This document shows, in pieces, positions 62,850 to 64,000 of a DNA stretch of 64,000 nucleotides. The notes under the pieces were generated by a model. It saw only the letters and a program-made list of their open reading frames with translations. It was not told where the DNA came from and did not search any database. The DNA lies in the NCBI GenBank assembly GCA_017439715.1, contig JAFSIR010000002.1, positions 1 to 64,000 on the forward strand, in the 5' to 3' direction. Source of the DNA: Clostridia bacterium. Its GTDB lineage: Bacteria > Bacillota > Clostridia > Christensenellales > QAND01. A program made the translations under genes and the position numbers. Position 1 is the first letter of the stretch. Each line of letters starts with the position of its first letter.

Positions 62850-64000
62850 ATGACGGATATTGAAATTGCACGCAGTGTACAACCGCAGCCATTGGAAACT
62901 GTTGCAGAACGGGTCGGCCTTGAGCCCGGCGAATTATTATATTACGGGTATAACAAAGCCAAGATCGACCGCCGCGTGTTTGACCGCGTGCGTGACCGGG
63001 AGGACGGCAAGCTGATCCTTGTTTCAGCCATCACGCCCACCGCGGCCGGCGAAGGCAAAACCACGGTGTCCATTGGCCTGGCTGACGGGCTGCGCCGCAT
63101 TGGCAAACGCACCGTTGCCGCCCTGCGCGAACCCAGCATGGGCCCGGTGTTCGGCGTTAAAGGCGGGGCCACGGGCGGCGGTTACGCCCAGGTGATTCCC
63201 ATGGAAGAGATCAACCTTCATTTCACCGGTGACCTGCACGCCATCTCTGCGGCGAACAACCTGCTTGCTGCCATGGTGGACAATCATATTTATCATGGCA
63301 ACGAGCTTGATATTCAGCGCGTGGTGTGGCGCCGGTGCCTGGATATGAACGACAGGCAGCTGCGCAACGTGGAAAGCGGGCGCGGCGGCAAAACCAACGG
63401 CGTTCCGCGCGATGACGGGTTTGATATCACCGCGGCCAGCGAAGTGATGGCCACGCTCTGCCTGTGCGATGACCCGCAGGATCTGGAAGAGCGCCTGGGC
63501 CGATTGATTGTTGGCTACAACAGCGCGGGTGATCCTGTGCGTGCTGCGCAGCTGAACGCAACGGGCGCGATGAGCGTGCTGCTGCGTGAAGCGATCAACC
63601 CCAACCTTGTGCAGACGCTGGAAGGCACGCCGGTGCTGATCCACGGCGGCCCGTTTGCCAACATTGCCCACGGCTGTTCCACCGTGCAGGCCACGCGCCT
63701 GGCGCGCAAACTGGCGGACTACACCGTGACCGAAGCCGGCTTTGGCGCTGACCTTGGGGCAGAGAAATTCCTGGATATCAAATGCCGTCAGGCGGGTCTG
63801 TGGCCGAACGCCTGTGTGCTGGTTGCCACTGTGCGCGCGCTCAAGAGCCATGGCGGCGCGCCCAAAGAAGCGCTTGCCACGCCCGACCTTGCGGCGCTGG
63901 AAGCGGGCCTGTGCAATCTTACCGCGCATATCGAAACGCTGCACGGCGCGTTTGGCCTGCCGCTGATCGTGGCGCTCAACCGCTTTGTGACTGACAGCGA
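62850..64000 (+). CDS. fhs: Formate-tetrahydrofolate ligase (partial, runs off the window)
   Basis: It makes 10-formyltetrahydrofolate from formate, ATP and THF for purine and Met-tRNA formylation, and in acetogens for the Wood-Ljungdahl pathway. About 383 residues are visible from ATG 62850; the 3' part lies beyond the window. The P-loop [19 protein letters not shown] and [40 protein letters not shown] and [11 protein letters not shown] are diagnostic. The ribosome site is weak (GGGGATTGAG). The gene alone does not show acetogenesis, because many Clostridia use it in one-carbon metabolism. Confidence 0.96.
   Translation, partial: MTDIEIARSVQPQPLETVAERVGLEPGELLYYGYNKAKIDRRVFDRVRDREDGKLILVSAITPTAAGEGKTTVSIGLADGLRRIGKRTVAALREPSMGPVFGVKGGATGGGYAQVIPMEEINLHFTGDLHAISAANNLLAAMVDNHIYHGNELDIQRVVWRRCLDMNDRQLRNVESGRGGKTNGVPRDDGFDITAASEVMATLCLCDDPQDLEERLGRLIVGYNSAGDPVRAAQLNATGAMSVLLREAINPNLVQTLEGTPVLIHGGPFANIAHGCSTVQATRLARKLADYTVTEAGFGADLGAEKFLDIKCRQAGLWPNACVLVATVRALKSHGGAPKEALATPDLAALEAGLCNLTAHIETLHGAFGLPLIVALNRFVTDS

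Overview
This window is a chromosomal segment of an anaerobic Bacillota bacterium, probably class Clostridia, with moderately high GC. It is built around a replication origin. The evidence for this assignment is the dnaA-dnaN and remB-gyrB-gyrA genes, the tmk-holB-ricT-(trmN6-like)-rsmI cluster, a PdaA-type deacetylase with the spore-cortex motif, rubredoxin, a bacterial-type ferredoxin, formate-tetrahydrofolate ligase and an acetyl-type MetA. I cannot name the genus. I see no insertion sequence, prophage, CRISPR array or plasmid gene.

Layout. 1-577: 3' end of a 23S rRNA gene, then 5S rRNA and a terminator. 641-5989: a + strand housekeeping run (HAD phosphatase, tmk, holB, ricT, ferredoxin, cdd, methyltransferase, rsmI). 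5990-8945: dnaA and dnaN with DnaA boxes on both sides of dnaA and a DnaA-trio/AT-rich unwinding element just before dnaN. 8998-16914: a metabolic block (GlpA/GlpB-like/DUF1667 redox trio, an L,D-transpeptidase-like lipoprotein, a binding lipoprotein, malic enzyme, a LarA-family racemase). 16910-18675: a HAD phosphatase and recF on the minus strand. 18853-24004: remB, gyrB, a small membrane protein and gyrA. 24154-31781: phosphate transport, uppP, ychF, O-acetylhomoserine sulfhydrylase, acyltransferase, aldo/keto reductase. 31875-40797: envelope and polysaccharide functions (LCP protein, a two-gene ABC exporter, phosphohexomutase, O-antigen-ligase-like protein), a DtxR-type regulator, a sirtuin and metA. 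40901-45314: a minus-strand operon Mrp/Eis-like acetyltransferase/glnA/nadE/rubredoxin. 45453-53227: PdaA, a permease, two dehydrogenases, a DMT exporter and a polar amino acid ABC transporter. 53404-57612: an extracellular acyl-transfer cluster (DUF4358 lipoprotein, MBOAT, DHHW protein, flippase-like protein). 57943-62241: TetR regulator, CorC-type protein, second DtxR paralogue, GNAT enzyme and tRNA-Ala. 62345-64000: queT and the start of fhs.

Functional links. Methionine synthesis is represented by metA (Glu111, predicted acetyl-CoA user) and an O-acetylhomoserine sulfhydrylase. The malic enzyme next to a LarA-family protein suggests interconversion of malate enantiomers feeding pyruvate and NAD(P)H. 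Several genes concern wall and surface polymers (LCP, uppP, ABC exporter, ligase, MBOAT/DHHW, PdaA).

Points that deserve attention: the rRNA and tmk-rsmI genes on the left are transcribed toward the predicted origin, so they are head-on to the leftward fork; recF is inverted and displaced; two leaders (58683-58859 +, and about 61880-62070 -) look like structured RNAs that I could not assign to a known family; a ThiS/MoaD-like protein ends in Gly-Gly-Cys; and an Mrp ATPase carries a duplicated N-terminal cysteine motif.
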